Shown here: piece by piece, positions 15,642-24,796 of the stretch
Numbering within the stretch: position 1 is the first letter of the stretch
Layout of the letters: the number at the start of each line of letters is the position of its first letter
From: Flavobacterium sp. MC2016-06
GTDB lineage: Bacteria > Bacteroidota > Bacteroidia > Flavobacteriales > Flavobacteriaceae
DNA: 64,000 nucleotides
Assembly (NCBI RefSeq): GCF_009711165.2
Contig: NZ_WMID02000012.1
Location: 62,001 to 126,000 of the forward strand
Direction of reading: 5' to 3'
Position numbers and translations under genes: made by a program
Notes under the pieces: generated by a model
Databases searched by the model: none
What the model was told of the DNA's origin: nothing
What the model saw: only the letters and a program-made list of their open reading frames with translations

Positions 15642-17204
15642 ATGAAAAATATATTTAAAAAAATTCTACTTTCTGTAGTAGTACTCGGGATGAGCTCATG
15701 TACAGAAGAAAAAATATTGGATTTGAACCCAATAAATAATATTGCTGATTCACAAGCCTTTTCAACTCCTTCATTGATACAAGCGTCTATGATTGGTGTT
15801 TACAATGCTGCTGCTATTGGTCAATATAATTCTACCAGCGCGAATGGCGGTAGAGGTTATGTTTGGGGAGCTGCTTTTGTTGAACAAGGCGAGACTAGAG
15901 GTGAAGATGTTGTTAACATGGCAACTTTTTATCAACTGACATATACTGCAACTTATGATGCAACTACAGCCAATAATGTTTATTACTGGATTGATGGTTA
16001 TAGATTAATCAATAGATGTAATCTTATGATTGAAGGTGCAACTGGTGCTGTTGCAAAAGGTATTATTACGCAAGCTGTTGCAGATGATTATATTGGACAG
16101 GCTAAATTTTTAAGAGCGATTACTCATTTTGAGTTGCTTACTTATTTTGCAAGACCTTACAATTTTACAGCTGGGGCTACACATCCTGGAGTTATTTACA
16201 GAGAAGTTGGTATTAATACAGCTCAAGAATTATCTTCAGAAGATAATAAACCAAGAAATACTGTTGCAGAATGTTATACTAAAGTTTTGGCAGATTTAGA
16301 TGATGCTGAAAAATTGATCGCATCAAATGGTGTTACAGGTGGAAGAGTAGTTGGAAGAGCTACAAAATCTGCTGCAATTGCTTTTAAAACTAGAGTTTAT
16401 CTTCAAAAGAGAGACTGGGCTAATGTAATTACTGAAGGAACAAAATTAACTGGAACTTATACATTAACTACAGATCCATATGCTCCTTTCGCAACTGGTA
16501 CAAATACATCTAATTCTGAGTCTATTTTCTCTATTCTTCATACATCAACACTGAATCCTCAGGTTAATGCTGCTTTAGCAAGTATTTTGAAAAATAGAGC
16601 TTTAGTTTGTATTAGTCCAATTATTTGGAGAGATCCAGAGTGGTTGGCAGATGATAAACGTAGAGAAGATGGAAAGTTCATTTACACTGCTTCTGGTATT
16701 AAATATACTAACAAGTATACAGATATTACAAATTTGACTGATCCAGCTCCGATTATCAGATATGCTGAGGTTGTATTAAATATGGCAGAAGCTCAGGCAC
16801 GTTTATCTGCAGCAAACTTACCAACTGCTTTAACGTTGTTAAACTCTGTAAGAAATAGATCTTTGGCTGCTCCTACAACTCAGGCTTACACTGCTGCTTC
16901 GTTTACTACGCAAGCCGCAATGGTTAAAGCTATTCTTAAAGAAAGAAGAATTGAGTTTTTACAAGAAGGACGTAGATGGACTGATATTCACAGATTACAA
17001 GGTGATGATTTAGCTCCAATTGACGGGATTCCTGCAAAAGTAGCTAATGCTACTCCAGCTACCACTGCATTTGTTTTAGGAAACACATATACAATTACTA
17101 CTCCTGTAGCTGCTGTTCCTGGTTCTAACTTTAAATTCTTGTGGCCAATACCACAATTAGAGATGAATACGAACTTAGGTATTGAGCAAAATACTGGATG
17201 GTAA
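15642..17204 (+). CDS. SusD/RagB family nutrient-binding outer membrane lipoprotein
   Basis: 520 residues. Lipobox region LGMSSC with Cys20, then LDLNPINNIADSQAF, the typical SusD N terminus. TPR-like helices follow (AKFLRAITHFELLTYFARPYNF). The conserved C-terminal segment includes RYAEVVLNMAEAQARL and ILKERRIEFLQEGRRWTDIHRL. SusD forms the lid over the SusC barrel and binds the substrate at the cell surface. Co-transcribed with the susC-like gene (9-bp gap) and closed by a terminator at 17230-17260. Confidence 0.95.
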   Translation: MKNIFKKILLSVVVLGMSSCTEEKILDLNPINNIADSQAFSTPSLIQASMIGVYNAAAIGQYNSTSANGGRGYVWGAAFVEQGETRGEDVVNMATFYQLTYTATYDATTANNVYYWIDGYRLINRCNLMIEGATGAVAKGIITQAVADDYIGQAKFLRAITHFELLTYFARPYNFTAGATHPGVIYREVGINTAQELSSEDNKPRNTVAECYTKVLADLDDAEKLIASNGVTGGRVVGRATKSAAIAFKTRVYLQKRDWANVITEGTKLTGTYTLTTDPYAPFATGTNTSNSESIFSILHTSTLNPQVNAALASILKNRALVCISPIIWRDPEWLADDKRREDGKFIYTASGIKYTNKYTDITNLTDPAPIIRYAEVVLNMAEAQARLSAANLPTALTLLNSVRNRSLAAPTTQAYTAASFTTQAAMVKAILKERRIEFLQEGRRWTDIHRLQGDDLAPIDGIPAKVANATPATTAFVLGNTYTITTPVAAVPGSNFKFLWPIPQLEMNTNLGIEQNTGW

Positions 17205-17229
17205 AAAAATAAATATTTTGATTTTTTTA

Positions 17230-17264
17230 AAGCCCTCAATCATTTTTTGATTGGGGGCTTTTTT
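17230..17264 (+). terminator. Terminator of the susCD operon
   Basis: AAGCCCTCAATCA (17230-17242) pairs with TGATTGGGGGCTT (17248-17260) with one G-T wobble, followed by TTTT. Confidence 0.85.
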
Positions 17265-17335
17265 GCTAAATCATGCTTCATTGAAAAAACTTAAAGACTA
17301 ACGATTTGTTTTTTTATTTATACGTTTTTATAATT

Positions 17336-17385
17336 TACCTTTGCTTTATTAATATTATCGAAACAATTATCTATATATACCTTTG
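17336..17385 (+). promoter_or_regulatory. Two candidate promoters of the porin gene
   Basis: TACCTTTG occurs twice, at 17336-17343 and 17378-17385, each an exact TAnnTTTG. The first has TTTG at 17305-17308 upstream and would give a leader of about 40 nt. The second lies only 3 bp before the ATG at 17389 and would give a leaderless transcript if used. Confidence 0.55.
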
Positions 17386-17388
17386 CAA

Positions 17389-19368
17389 ATGAGAATACTC
17401 TTTTTTCTATATCTATTAGTCGTACCCGCAATATTGTTTTCTCAAGATAAAAAACCTGCCTCTAAAAGTAATTTAGATATGAATACAAAGTATTCAAGTA
17501 TTACAGATACATTAAAAAAGAAAAAGCCAAAAATTGCTACTATAGATCAGTATCAGATTATTACCCTAGAGCATGATACAACTTATGTAGATACTTCATT
17601 AACATTAAAAAGTGCCTATAAACAAAACCATATTAGAAGAGATGAATTCGGACTTTTGCCTTTTTCTAATATCGGACAGCCTTACAATACCTTGCAATAC
17701 AGTTTAACAAGTTTCTCTCCTTATCCAGAAATTGGTTTTACAGGAATGCATTTTAATTATATAGAAGCTGATCAAATTAAGTACTATTCTGCGGCAACTC
17801 CTTTTACAGAACTGTTTTTTAATACAACCATAAATAAAGGGCAAAATGTAGACTCATTTATTACATTAAATACTTCAAAAAATCTTAATTTTTCTATCGC
17901 TTATAGAGGTTTACGCTCAGAAGGAGATTACATTAATCAATTAGTAAGCTCAGGAAGTTTTAGATTTACAACAAGTTATGCTACAACCGAGAAGAGATAT
18001 GCATTAAATGCTCACTATACCTATCAAGATAATTTAAATGAAGAAAACGGAGGGATAACAACTCCTGCAGATTTTGAAAGTGATAATCCAGATTATAAAA
18101 ACCGTCAGAGATTACAGGTTTATCTAACAGATGCAGAATCTCTTTTAAAAGGAAGACGTTTGTTTTTTGATCATGCCTTTAGAATAAACCCAAAAGCCGG
18201 TAATAACAATTTATATCTTACACACCAGTTAAATTACGAAAATAAAACATATCAATACAAACAGCCAACAGTTATTTCAACAATAGATGGCAGCGAAATA
18301 CAGCGATTTGGAGAATCTTATGTGACAAGTAATATAAGTGACGAAACAAAATTTGAAAAGCTGTACAATAAAGTTGGGCTTGCCTACGAAAATTCTCTTT
18401 TAGGAAAGTTTAATTTCTTTATAGATGATTATCGATCCAATTACGAATACAATCGTAATATTCTTAAAGCAGACGGTACAACAATCCCGTCTTACCTTTA
18501 CCAGCAGATTAATAATGCAGGTGGACAATACGAATATCAAAAAAACAAATGGAATGGACGTTTTTTATATTCAAGATCAATTACCAATCAGTCGCTTTCT
18601 GATTTAGATGCAAAATTACGATACGATTACAATGATAAAATCAAATTTGATTTTAGATACAGAAACATCAATAAATTACCAAATTATAATTACAATTTAT
18701 ACCAAAGCAGCTGGGTAGCTTATAACTGGTCAAATAATTTTAAAAACGAAAAAATCAACTCTCTTAGCGCTGATGTTTCGACGCCTTGGTTGAATGCACA
18801 AGTTCAATATACAGTTTTAAAAGATCATTTGTATTTTTATGATAATTCGTCAGATTTACAAACTGCAGCGGATATTCAAATAATGAAGCCGATGCAGTAT
18901 GGCAATGTCATCAATTACTTAGAGATAAAAGCAAACAAAGAATTTAAATTTGGAAAATTTGCTCTAGATAATACCTTTTTATATCAAAAAGTAGATCAAT
19001 CTGATCTAATATTAAATGTGCCAGATTTTGTAGCAAGAAATACGTTTTATTATACAAGTAATTTTTTTAAGAAAGCCTTGTTTCTGCAGAGTGGTATAAC
19101 ATTTAATTATTTTACAGATTATTATGGTAATGGGTATAATCCAGTTATTGGAGAGTTTTATGTTCAAAATCCTGCAAATGCGGTAAAAATTGGTAATTAT
19201 GCAACATTTGATTTTTTTGTAAATGCAAGAATCCGCCAAACAAGATTTTATTTAAAAGCAGAGCATCTTAACGCTGCTTTTTCTAAAAGTGACTATTATT
19301 CAGCACCTAATAATCCCTATCGTGATTTTGTTATCCGATTTGGTTTAGTTTGGAATTTCTTCCAATAA
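17389..19368 (+). CDS. Putative porin (Porin_10 family)
   Basis: About 659 residues. Signal peptide MRILFFLYLLVVPAILFSQ, then a Lys-rich linker and a long alternation of short beta-strands rich in Tyr, Asn and aromatic residues, ending in a terminal aromatic strand (FRFGLVWNFFQ-like, actual end VIRFGLVWNFFQ). The C-terminal aromatic residue and strand pattern are those of an outer-membrane barrel; the family is known in Bacteroidota as putative porin (PF14121-like). The start at 17389 is preferred over an in-frame TTG at 17383, which lies within the -7 box. The transported substrate is unknown. Confidence 0.85.
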   Translation: MRILFFLYLLVVPAILFSQDKKPASKSNLDMNTKYSSITDTLKKKKPKIATIDQYQIITLEHDTTYVDTSLTLKSAYKQNHIRRDEFGLLPFSNIGQPYNTLQYSLTSFSPYPEIGFTGMHFNYIEADQIKYYSAATPFTELFFNTTINKGQNVDSFITLNTSKNLNFSIAYRGLRSEGDYINQLVSSGSFRFTTSYATTEKRYALNAHYTYQDNLNEENGGITTPADFESDNPDYKNRQRLQVYLTDAESLLKGRRLFFDHAFRINPKAGNNNLYLTHQLNYENKTYQYKQPTVISTIDGSEIQRFGESYVTSNISDETKFEKLYNKVGLAYENSLLGKFNFFIDDYRSNYEYNRNILKADGTTIPSYLYQQINNAGGQYEYQKNKWNGRFLYSRSITNQSLSDLDAKLRYDYNDKIKFDFRYRNINKLPNYNYNLYQSSWVAYNWSNNFKNEKINSLSADVSTPWLNAQVQYTVLKDHLYFYDNSSDLQTAADIQIMKPMQYGNVINYLEIKANKEFKFGKFALDNTFLYQKVDQSDLILNVPDFVARNTFYYTSNFFKKALFLQSGITFNYFTDYYGNGYNPVIGEFYVQNPANAVKIGNYATFDFFVNARIRQTRFYLKAEHLNAAFSKSDYYSAPNNPYRDFVIRFGLVWNFFQ

Positions 19369-19417
19369 AATTAGGGTCGACTTTATTTTAAAACCAAATA
19401 TTAAAATTTAAATAAAA

Positions 19418-20779
19418 ATGGACTTTTCAAAGAATATTTTAGAAACAATAGGTAATACACCATTAGTAAAGCTCAACAAAATTGTTGCTGAAATCGATGC
19501 GTTAGTATTGGCAAAAGTCGAAACATTTAATCCAGGAAATTCTGTAAAAGACAGAATGGCCGTAAAAATGATTGAAGACGCAGAGGCTGATGGAAGACTA
19601 AAACCTGGAGGAACTATTATTGAAGGAACTTCTGGAAATACCGGAATGGGATTAGCGCTTGTTGCAATTATTAAAGGATATAAATTAATTTGTGTAATAT
19701 CGGATAAACAATCAAAAGAAAAAATGGATATTTTGCGTGCCGTTGGTGCCAAAGTAGTCGTTTGTCCGACAGATGTCGAACCAACAGATCCACGTTCTTA
19801 TTATTCAGTTTCAAAGCGTTTAGCCGAAGAAACTCCTAATTCTTGGTATGTAAATCAGTACGATAATATGTCAAATTCTTTGGCGCATTACGAACAAACC
19901 GGTCCAGAAATTTGGAAACAAACTGATGGAAAAATTACTCATTTTGTAGTTGGAGTAGGAACAGGAGGAACTATTTCTGGAGTTGGAAGATATTTGAAAG
20001 AAAAAAATCCAAACATTAAAATTTGGGGAATTGATACATATGGTTCTGTTTTTAAAAAATACCATGAAACTGGAATTTTTGATGAAAACGAAATCTATTC
20101 GTATATCACCGAAGGAATTGGAGAAGATATTCTACCTAAAAATGTTGACTTTTCTTTAATTGATGGTTTTACAAAAGTAACGGATAAAGACGCTGCAGTT
20201 TACACTAGAAAGATTGCTCTTGAAGAAGCTATTTTTGTTGGAAATTCTGCTGGAGCGTGTATAAAAGGATTATTACAGTTAAAAGAACACTTTAAGCCAG
20301 ATGATGTAGTAGTCGTTTTATTTCACGATTCAGGAAGCCGTTATGTAGGTAAAATGTTTAATGACGATTGGATGCGTGAGCGTGGTTTTTTAGACGAAAA
20401 CATCACAAAAGCAGAAGATGTAATCAAAGATCATATTGACAAACAATTAATTGTAGTTCGTACAGAAGAATTAGTTTCGCACGCTATCGAACGTATGCGT
20501 AAATATAAAATTTCGCAGATTCCAGTTGTAGACATCAACGGATTTGTTGGTTCTGTAGATGAAACCGATTTGTTTAGAAGTTATGTTGAAGATAAAAATG
20601 TTGCCGAAAAACCAATTAAAGATGTAATGGGTAAACCATTCCCAATTGTAAAATTAGGGACACCTATAGAAGAAGTCTCCAAATTGTTTACCAAAGAAAA
20701 TGATGCCGTTTTAGTTGATTTAGAAAATGGGAATCACCACATTATAACTAAATATGATATTATTGGATCAATAAAATAA
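19418..20779 (+). CDS. PLP-dependent cystathionine beta-synthase / cysteine synthase with CBS domains
   Basis: 453 residues. Fold-type II PLP enzyme: the Schiff-base lysine is Lys44 in NPGNSVKDRM; the phosphate- and substrate-binding segments are EGTSGNTGMGLA and GVGTGGTISGVGRYL. DSGSRYVGKMFNDDWM closes the catalytic domain near 320. The last roughly 115 residues form a CBS-domain pair (KYKISQIPVVDINGFVGSVDE; ENDAVLVDLENGNHHIITKYDIIG). This architecture is that of cystathionine beta-synthase (serine plus homocysteine), but O-acetylserine sulfhydrylase activity is also possible, and sequence alone does not settle the substrate. Monocistronic with its own terminator. Confidence 0.9.
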   Translation: MDFSKNILETIGNTPLVKLNKIVAEIDALVLAKVETFNPGNSVKDRMAVKMIEDAEADGRLKPGGTIIEGTSGNTGMGLALVAIIKGYKLICVISDKQSKEKMDILRAVGAKVVVCPTDVEPTDPRSYYSVSKRLAEETPNSWYVNQYDNMSNSLAHYEQTGPEIWKQTDGKITHFVVGVGTGGTISGVGRYLKEKNPNIKIWGIDTYGSVFKKYHETGIFDENEIYSYITEGIGEDILPKNVDFSLIDGFTKVTDKDAAVYTRKIALEEAIFVGNSAGACIKGLLQLKEHFKPDDVVVVLFHDSGSRYVGKMFNDDWMRERGFLDENITKAEDVIKDHIDKQLIVVRTEELVSHAIERMRKYKISQIPVVDINGFVGSVDETDLFRSYVEDKNVAEKPIKDVMGKPFPIVKLGTPIEEVSKLFTKENDAVLVDLENGNHHIITKYDIIGSIK

Positions 20780-20800
20780 AATCACAATTACTTACTTTAT

Positions 20801-20844
20801 AATCCATAAATCTGATTTTAAGAAATTAGATTTATGGATTTTTA
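20801..20844 (+). terminator. Terminator after the cystathionine beta-synthase gene
   Basis: AATCCATAAATCT (20801-20813) pairs perfectly with AGATTTATGGATT (20828-20840), followed by TTT. Confidence 0.8.
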
Positions 20845-20863
20845 GCTTTGAAATATACAGAAC

Positions 20864-21346
20864 ATGAATTTTACCGCCATAGATTTTGAAACCGCAACAG
20901 CTTACCATCCTTGTGCTGTTGGGATTGTTACCGTAGAAAACGGATTAATAGTAGATGAGTTTGTTACGCTAATAAAACCACCCAATAATGAGTACAATCC
21001 TTTCACGATACGTGTTCATGGTATATATCCTCGTGATACAGTAAACGCAAAAACATTCTTACAGGTTTATCCAGAGATAGAAAAACGCTTGAGAAATAGA
21101 GTAGTTGTGGCTCATAATGAGAGTTTTGATCGTAATGTTTTAATTAAATCAATGGCACTTTATGGTTTACATTATGAAGATTTAAATATTGCTCCAAAAT
21201 GGGAATGTACAGTTAAAATTTATAAGGCAAAAGGTTTAAAACCTACTAAATTAAGCGACTGCTGCCGCGAAATGAATATTAAATTGAACCATCACGAAGC
21301 ACTTTCAGATGCTCGCGCTTGTGCTAAATTATATATGTTGCGTTAA
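20864..21346 (+). CDS. DnaQ-like 3'-5' exonuclease (DEDDh)
   Basis: 160 residues comprising only the exonuclease domain. The four acidic residues and the histidine are present: D7 and E9 (AIDFETA), D89 (HNESFDRN), H144 and D149 (HHEALSDARA). This is the DEDDh class that includes the proofreading subunit of DNA polymerase III and several stand-alone repair or RNA-trimming exonucleases. No polymerase, BRCT or GIY-YIG domain is attached, so the physiological partner is not clear; a proofreading or repair role is inferred. Confidence 0.88.
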   Translation: MNFTAIDFETATAYHPCAVGIVTVENGLIVDEFVTLIKPPNNEYNPFTIRVHGIYPRDTVNAKTFLQVYPEIEKRLRNRVVVAHNESFDRNVLIKSMALYGLHYEDLNIAPKWECTVKIYKAKGLKPTKLSDCCREMNIKLNHHEALSDARACAKLYMLR

Positions 21347-21422
21347 TAATTGATTAATTTTGTAAGATTAGTACTAAATTTTATTAATTTAGGTTTTTGT
21401 AAATCATTATAAAAATCTAAAA

Positions 21423-22694
21423 ATGAAAGAAGACTTTCTTCATTATCTCTGGAAATTCAAGAAGTTTGAAACACTAAATTTGCAAACTATCCAAAATGAA
21501 CAGATTACAATTATTAAAACAGGTGATTATTTAGAACTGGCTGGTCCAGATTTTTTTAATGCTCAGATTATTATTGGAGAACAAAAATGGGCTGGAAATG
21601 TTGAAATTCATTTAAAATCTTCCGATTGGTATCTGCATCATCACGAAAAAGATAAAGCATACGAAAACGTAATTCTACATGTAGTATGGCAGCATGATAC
21701 CGATGTTTTTAGAGAAAATAATACCGAAATTCCTGTTTTGGTTTTAAAAGATTACGTTTCGCCAGATACATTATCAAATTACAATTCATTAACAGCTCCA
21801 AAATCTTGGATTTTCTGCGAAAAAGAAATTGCTCAAATTGATGAATTTGTTTTTAAGAATTGGCAGGAAAGATTATTTTTTGAACGATTAGAACGTAAAT
21901 CCAAATTTATTTACGATTTATTAGAAGAAACAAATTCTGATTGGGAAGCGGTTTTATTTTGTTTGTTAGCGAAGAATTTTGGTTTAAATACAAATGGAAA
22001 TTCTTTTCTGCAAATTGCTAAATCCATACCTTTTTCAATTATAAGAAAAGAAAGTTTTGAAGTAGAAAATCTAGAAGCTTTACTTTTTGGAAATGCCGGG
22101 TTACTAAATTTAGACAAAGAAGATGTTTATTTTACAGATTTAAAAATTAGATATTTTTATTTGCTGCATAAATACCAATTAGAAAAAGCAGTTGTAGAAC
22201 CTGTGCAGTTTTTCAAGCACAGACCAGATAATTTTCCAACCATACGACTCTCACAATTGGCAAGTTTATACAAAAAGCATCAAAATTTATTTTCTAAAAT
22301 AATCAAGTTAAAATCTGTAAAAGATGTCTATGAATTGCTTACTGTCACGGCAAGTTTATATTGGCAGAATCATTATCAGTTTGATAAAGAAAGTCCTAAA
22401 AAAGCAAAAATATTATCAAAAGGCTTTATAGATTTAGTAATTTTAAATACAATTATTCCAATACAATTTGCGTATTCCGAAAGAATGGGAGAATCTATTT
22501 TTGAAGATTTAATAGTTTTTATGAATGAAGTTGCACCAGAGAAAAACTCAATCATTGATAAGTTTCAGTCTTTTAAAGTTTCTTCAAAAAATGCTTTTGA
22601 GACACAAACATTATTACAGCTGAAAAATGAATATTGCAATCATAATGCCTGCTTAAAATGCGCTGTTGGAATGGAGTTGCTAAAAGATAATTAA
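21423..22694 (+). CDS. DUF2851 family protein
   Basis: 423 residues, no signal peptide or membrane segment. The N-terminal MKEDFLHYLWKFKKF, the ELAGPDFFNAQIIIGEQKWAGNVEIHLKSSDWYLHHH segment (GPDFFNA and GNVEIHLKSSDW are the conserved parts) and the C-terminal Cys cluster CNHNACLKCAVG are the marks of a Bacteroidota family annotated DUF2851. The two CxxC-like Cys pairs near the end could bind a metal. I know of no established function; it is soluble and probably cytoplasmic. Confidence 0.85.
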   Translation: MKEDFLHYLWKFKKFETLNLQTIQNEQITIIKTGDYLELAGPDFFNAQIIIGEQKWAGNVEIHLKSSDWYLHHHEKDKAYENVILHVVWQHDTDVFRENNTEIPVLVLKDYVSPDTLSNYNSLTAPKSWIFCEKEIAQIDEFVFKNWQERLFFERLERKSKFIYDLLEETNSDWEAVLFCLLAKNFGLNTNGNSFLQIAKSIPFSIIRKESFEVENLEALLFGNAGLLNLDKEDVYFTDLKIRYFYLLHKYQLEKAVVEPVQFFKHRPDNFPTIRLSQLASLYKKHQNLFSKIIKLKSVKDVYELLTVTASLYWQNHYQFDKESPKKAKILSKGFIDLVILNTIIPIQFAYSERMGESIFEDLIVFMNEVAPEKNSIIDKFQSFKVSSKNAFETQTLLQLKNEYCNHNACLKCAVGMELLKDN

Positions 22695-22751
22695 ATAATG
22701 AGAGAATTAGATAATTAGCCAATTAGAAAATGAGGTTATTAGATAATTTTG

Positions 22752-22759
22752 TAGTTTTG
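22752..22759 (+). promoter_or_regulatory. -7 promoter element of the PspC-like gene
   Basis: TAGTTTTG matches TAnnTTTG and lies 20 bp before the ATG at 22780. No TTG is found at the expected distance. Confidence 0.45.
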
Positions 22760-22779
22760 TCTAAAATCTAAAATTAAAA

Positions 22780-23007
22780 ATGTCAGCCATTCTAAGACTT
22801 AAATTTTTCTTTGAGAAATACGGATTTCATGTTTCATCGCGATTAGCAGATAAACTCGGAATGCGTGTTACCAGCGTACGATTATTTTTTATTTATATTT
22901 CGTTTGTAACCGCTGGTTTAGGATTTGGAGTTTATTTGACTCTAGCCTTTTGGATTCGCCTAAAAGATTTAATTCGCGCTAAACGAACTTCTGTTTTTGA
23001 CTTATAA
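22780..23007 (+). CDS. Small PspC-domain membrane protein
   Basis: 75 residues. The segment GMRVTSVRLFFIYISFVTAGLGFGVYLTLAFWIRLKD (key parts VRLFFIY and GVYLTLAFW) has the form of a PspC domain: a short amphipathic start followed by a hydrophobic hairpin and a basic end. PspC proteins belong to the phage-shock or membrane-stress network, but no PspA or PspB gene is nearby. It could equally be a stand-alone membrane protein. Closed by a bidirectional terminator. Confidence 0.75.
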   Translation: MSAILRLKFFFEKYGFHVSSRLADKLGMRVTSVRLFFIYISFVTAGLGFGVYLTLAFWIRLKDLIRAKRTSVFDL

Positions 23008-23009
23008 TA

Positions 23010-23042
23010 AAAAACTCCAAATGTAAATTTGGAGTTTTTTTT
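23010..23042. terminator. Bidirectional terminator between convergent genes
   Basis: AAAAACTCCAAAT (23010-23022), loop GTAA, ATTTGGAGTTTTT (23027-23039), with A and T runs on both sides. Serves the PspC-like gene and the amino-acid permease gene. Confidence 0.85.
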
Positions 23043-23057
23043 ATGATATACTAATAA

Positions 23058-24527
23058 CTATTCTTCAGTTGTAGTTTGGTTTAATTTTGATCTCTTTTTA
23101 CTATATCCAAAATAAACGATAATACCAACAAATAACCATCCAAGTGAAAGTAATTGAGCATCTAAACTCAAATTGATCATTAGATAAGTGTTGATAGCAA
23201 TACCGCAAATAGCAATTACCGGCAGTGCAGGAACTTTAAAAGTACGAGTCAATTGTGGTTGTTTTACTCTTAAGATCCAAACCGCAATACAAACCATTGT
23301 AAAAGCAAATAAAGTTCCGAAACTTGTCATATCTGCTAATTTATTGATTGGAGTAAAAGCTGCAACTACAGCAATAATACCGCCTAAAATCATTAAGTTA
23401 GTTTTTGGTGTTCCTGAAACAGGATTTACTTTAGAAAAAACAGGAGGAATTAATCCATCTTTAGACATACCCAAGAAAATTCTTGATTGTCCCATTATCA
23501 TTACCATTAATACAGATACTAAACCAATAGTAGCCGCAATAGTAATAATGAAACCAGCCCAACCTTGTCCAGCAATATCAAATGCATAAGCAACAGGCGC
23601 TTTTATAGCTTCAGGATATTTCCCTAGTGGATTAAAATCTTTATAATTCATCATTCCTGTTAGCACTAAAGAAACAAGGATATATAATGTAGTACAAATT
23701 AATAAAGAAGCAATAATTGCAAAAGGAACATCTTTTTTAGGATTAATTGCTTCTCCAGCTTGAGTAGAAACGGCATCAAAACCTACATAAGCAAAGAAAA
23801 TTGCAGCAGCTCCAGATACGATCCCAGCATATCCATAAGCATTATGAGTTGTTTCTTTTTCAACGATTTGAGTAGCATCTGGAATAAATGGATGCCAGTT
23901 AGCAGTATTGATAAAGAAAAGACCTGCAACAATTACAAATATTACAGCAGAAACTTTTAAAATAACAATAAAATTGTTTGCTTTTGCAGCGCTTTTTGTT
24001 CCCTTAATAAGTAAAGAGATAACTAAAAGAACGATACAAAAAGCAGGAAGATTCATAGAAAAGCCTTCGCCAGAGTAACTAGCAGGATCTGTTGTCAGCC
24101 ATTCAGGGAGATGAATTCCGAATAGTTTAAGTAATTTATTAAAATATCCAGACCAAGAAACTGCTACCGTCATTGATCCCATGGCATATTCAAGAATAAG
24201 CCCCCAGCCAATAATCCAAGCAAATATTTCTCCAATTGTACCATAAGCATATGCATAAGCAGATCCTTCAACAGGTAAAATAGAGGCAAACTCAGAATAA
24301 CAAAGAGCTGCAAAAACGCAGGCAATACCTGCAATAATGAAAGAAAGTGCTAATGCAGGACCAGCATGATAATATGCTCCTGTACCAGTAAGAACAAAAA
24401 TTCCTCCACCAATAATGGCTCCAACTCCAATGGCAGTAAGACTCCATTTTCCTAATACCCTTTTTAAATCACTTTTTTTCATATCTGCTTCAAAGGCAGA
24501 TATAGGTTTAACTCTCATAATTGACAT
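23058..24527 (-). CDS. APC family amino acid permease
   Basis: 489 residues with about 12 hydrophobic segments. The first membrane helix carries the unwound Gly-rich substrate motif GVGAIIGGGIFVLTG, characteristic of the APC superfamily; other parts (FFAYVGFDAVSTQAGEAINPKKDVP) match the cationic amino-acid transporter (YfnA/CAT) branch. It imports an amino acid in symport with a cation or exchanges it; the specific substrate is not decided by sequence. The start is placed at 24527 because the promoter -7 box lies at 24559-24566, so the 42 codons upstream in frame would be outside the transcript. Confidence 0.92.
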   Translation of the reverse strand: MSIMRVKPISAFEADMKKSDLKRVLGKWSLTAIGVGAIIGGGIFVLTGTGAYYHAGPALALSFIIAGIACVFAALCYSEFASILPVEGSAYAYAYGTIGEIFAWIIGWGLILEYAMGSMTVAVSWSGYFNKLLKLFGIHLPEWLTTDPASYSGEGFSMNLPAFCIVLLVISLLIKGTKSAAKANNFIVILKVSAVIFVIVAGLFFINTANWHPFIPDATQIVEKETTHNAYGYAGIVSGAAAIFFAYVGFDAVSTQAGEAINPKKDVPFAIIASLLICTTLYILVSLVLTGMMNYKDFNPLGKYPEAIKAPVAYAFDIAGQGWAGFIITIAATIGLVSVLMVMIMGQSRIFLGMSKDGLIPPVFSKVNPVSGTPKTNLMILGGIIAVVAAFTPINKLADMTSFGTLFAFTMVCIAVWILRVKQPQLTRTFKVPALPVIAICGIAINTYLMINLSLDAQLLSLGWLFVGIIVYFGYSKKRSKLNQTTTEE

Positions 24528-24558
24528 ACTGATATAGCGGTTTAATGTTATTAAGTTC

Positions 24559-24592
24559 CAAATGTATCGTTTTTTATAAATAATAAAAACAA
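24559..24592 (-). promoter_or_regulatory. Promoter of the amino acid permease gene
   Basis: Minus strand: TTG (24592-24590), 23-nt spacer, TACATTTG (24566-24559). It lies about 32 bp upstream of the chosen start and decides against a longer N terminus. Confidence 0.7.
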
Positions 24593-24796
24593 TTATATAG
24601 CATAAAGTTATAAAATGTTTAAATTTTCTTGAAAAACATCGGAGAATACGCATTAATCACTCTAATACAGTGATTAATTCTCGTTTTAAATAAACTTAGC
24701 GATATTTTTCTCGGATATTATTTTTAATAAAATTCCTGTTAAAGTTACATGTTTTTCTTTAATTTACACCTTCAAATAGAATATAAAATTTTATAA

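Noticed and set aside
22695..22779. Repetitive gap sequence (variants of gataattag and aattagaaaatgag) before the PspC-like gene
   Set aside because: Simple AT-rich near-repeats common between Flavobacterium genes; no stable fold or boundary could be defined.
24527..24653. Longer N terminus of the amino acid permease
   Set aside because: The 42 extra residues lie upstream of a consensus promoter and include unrelated basic and aromatic sequence before the conserved start.
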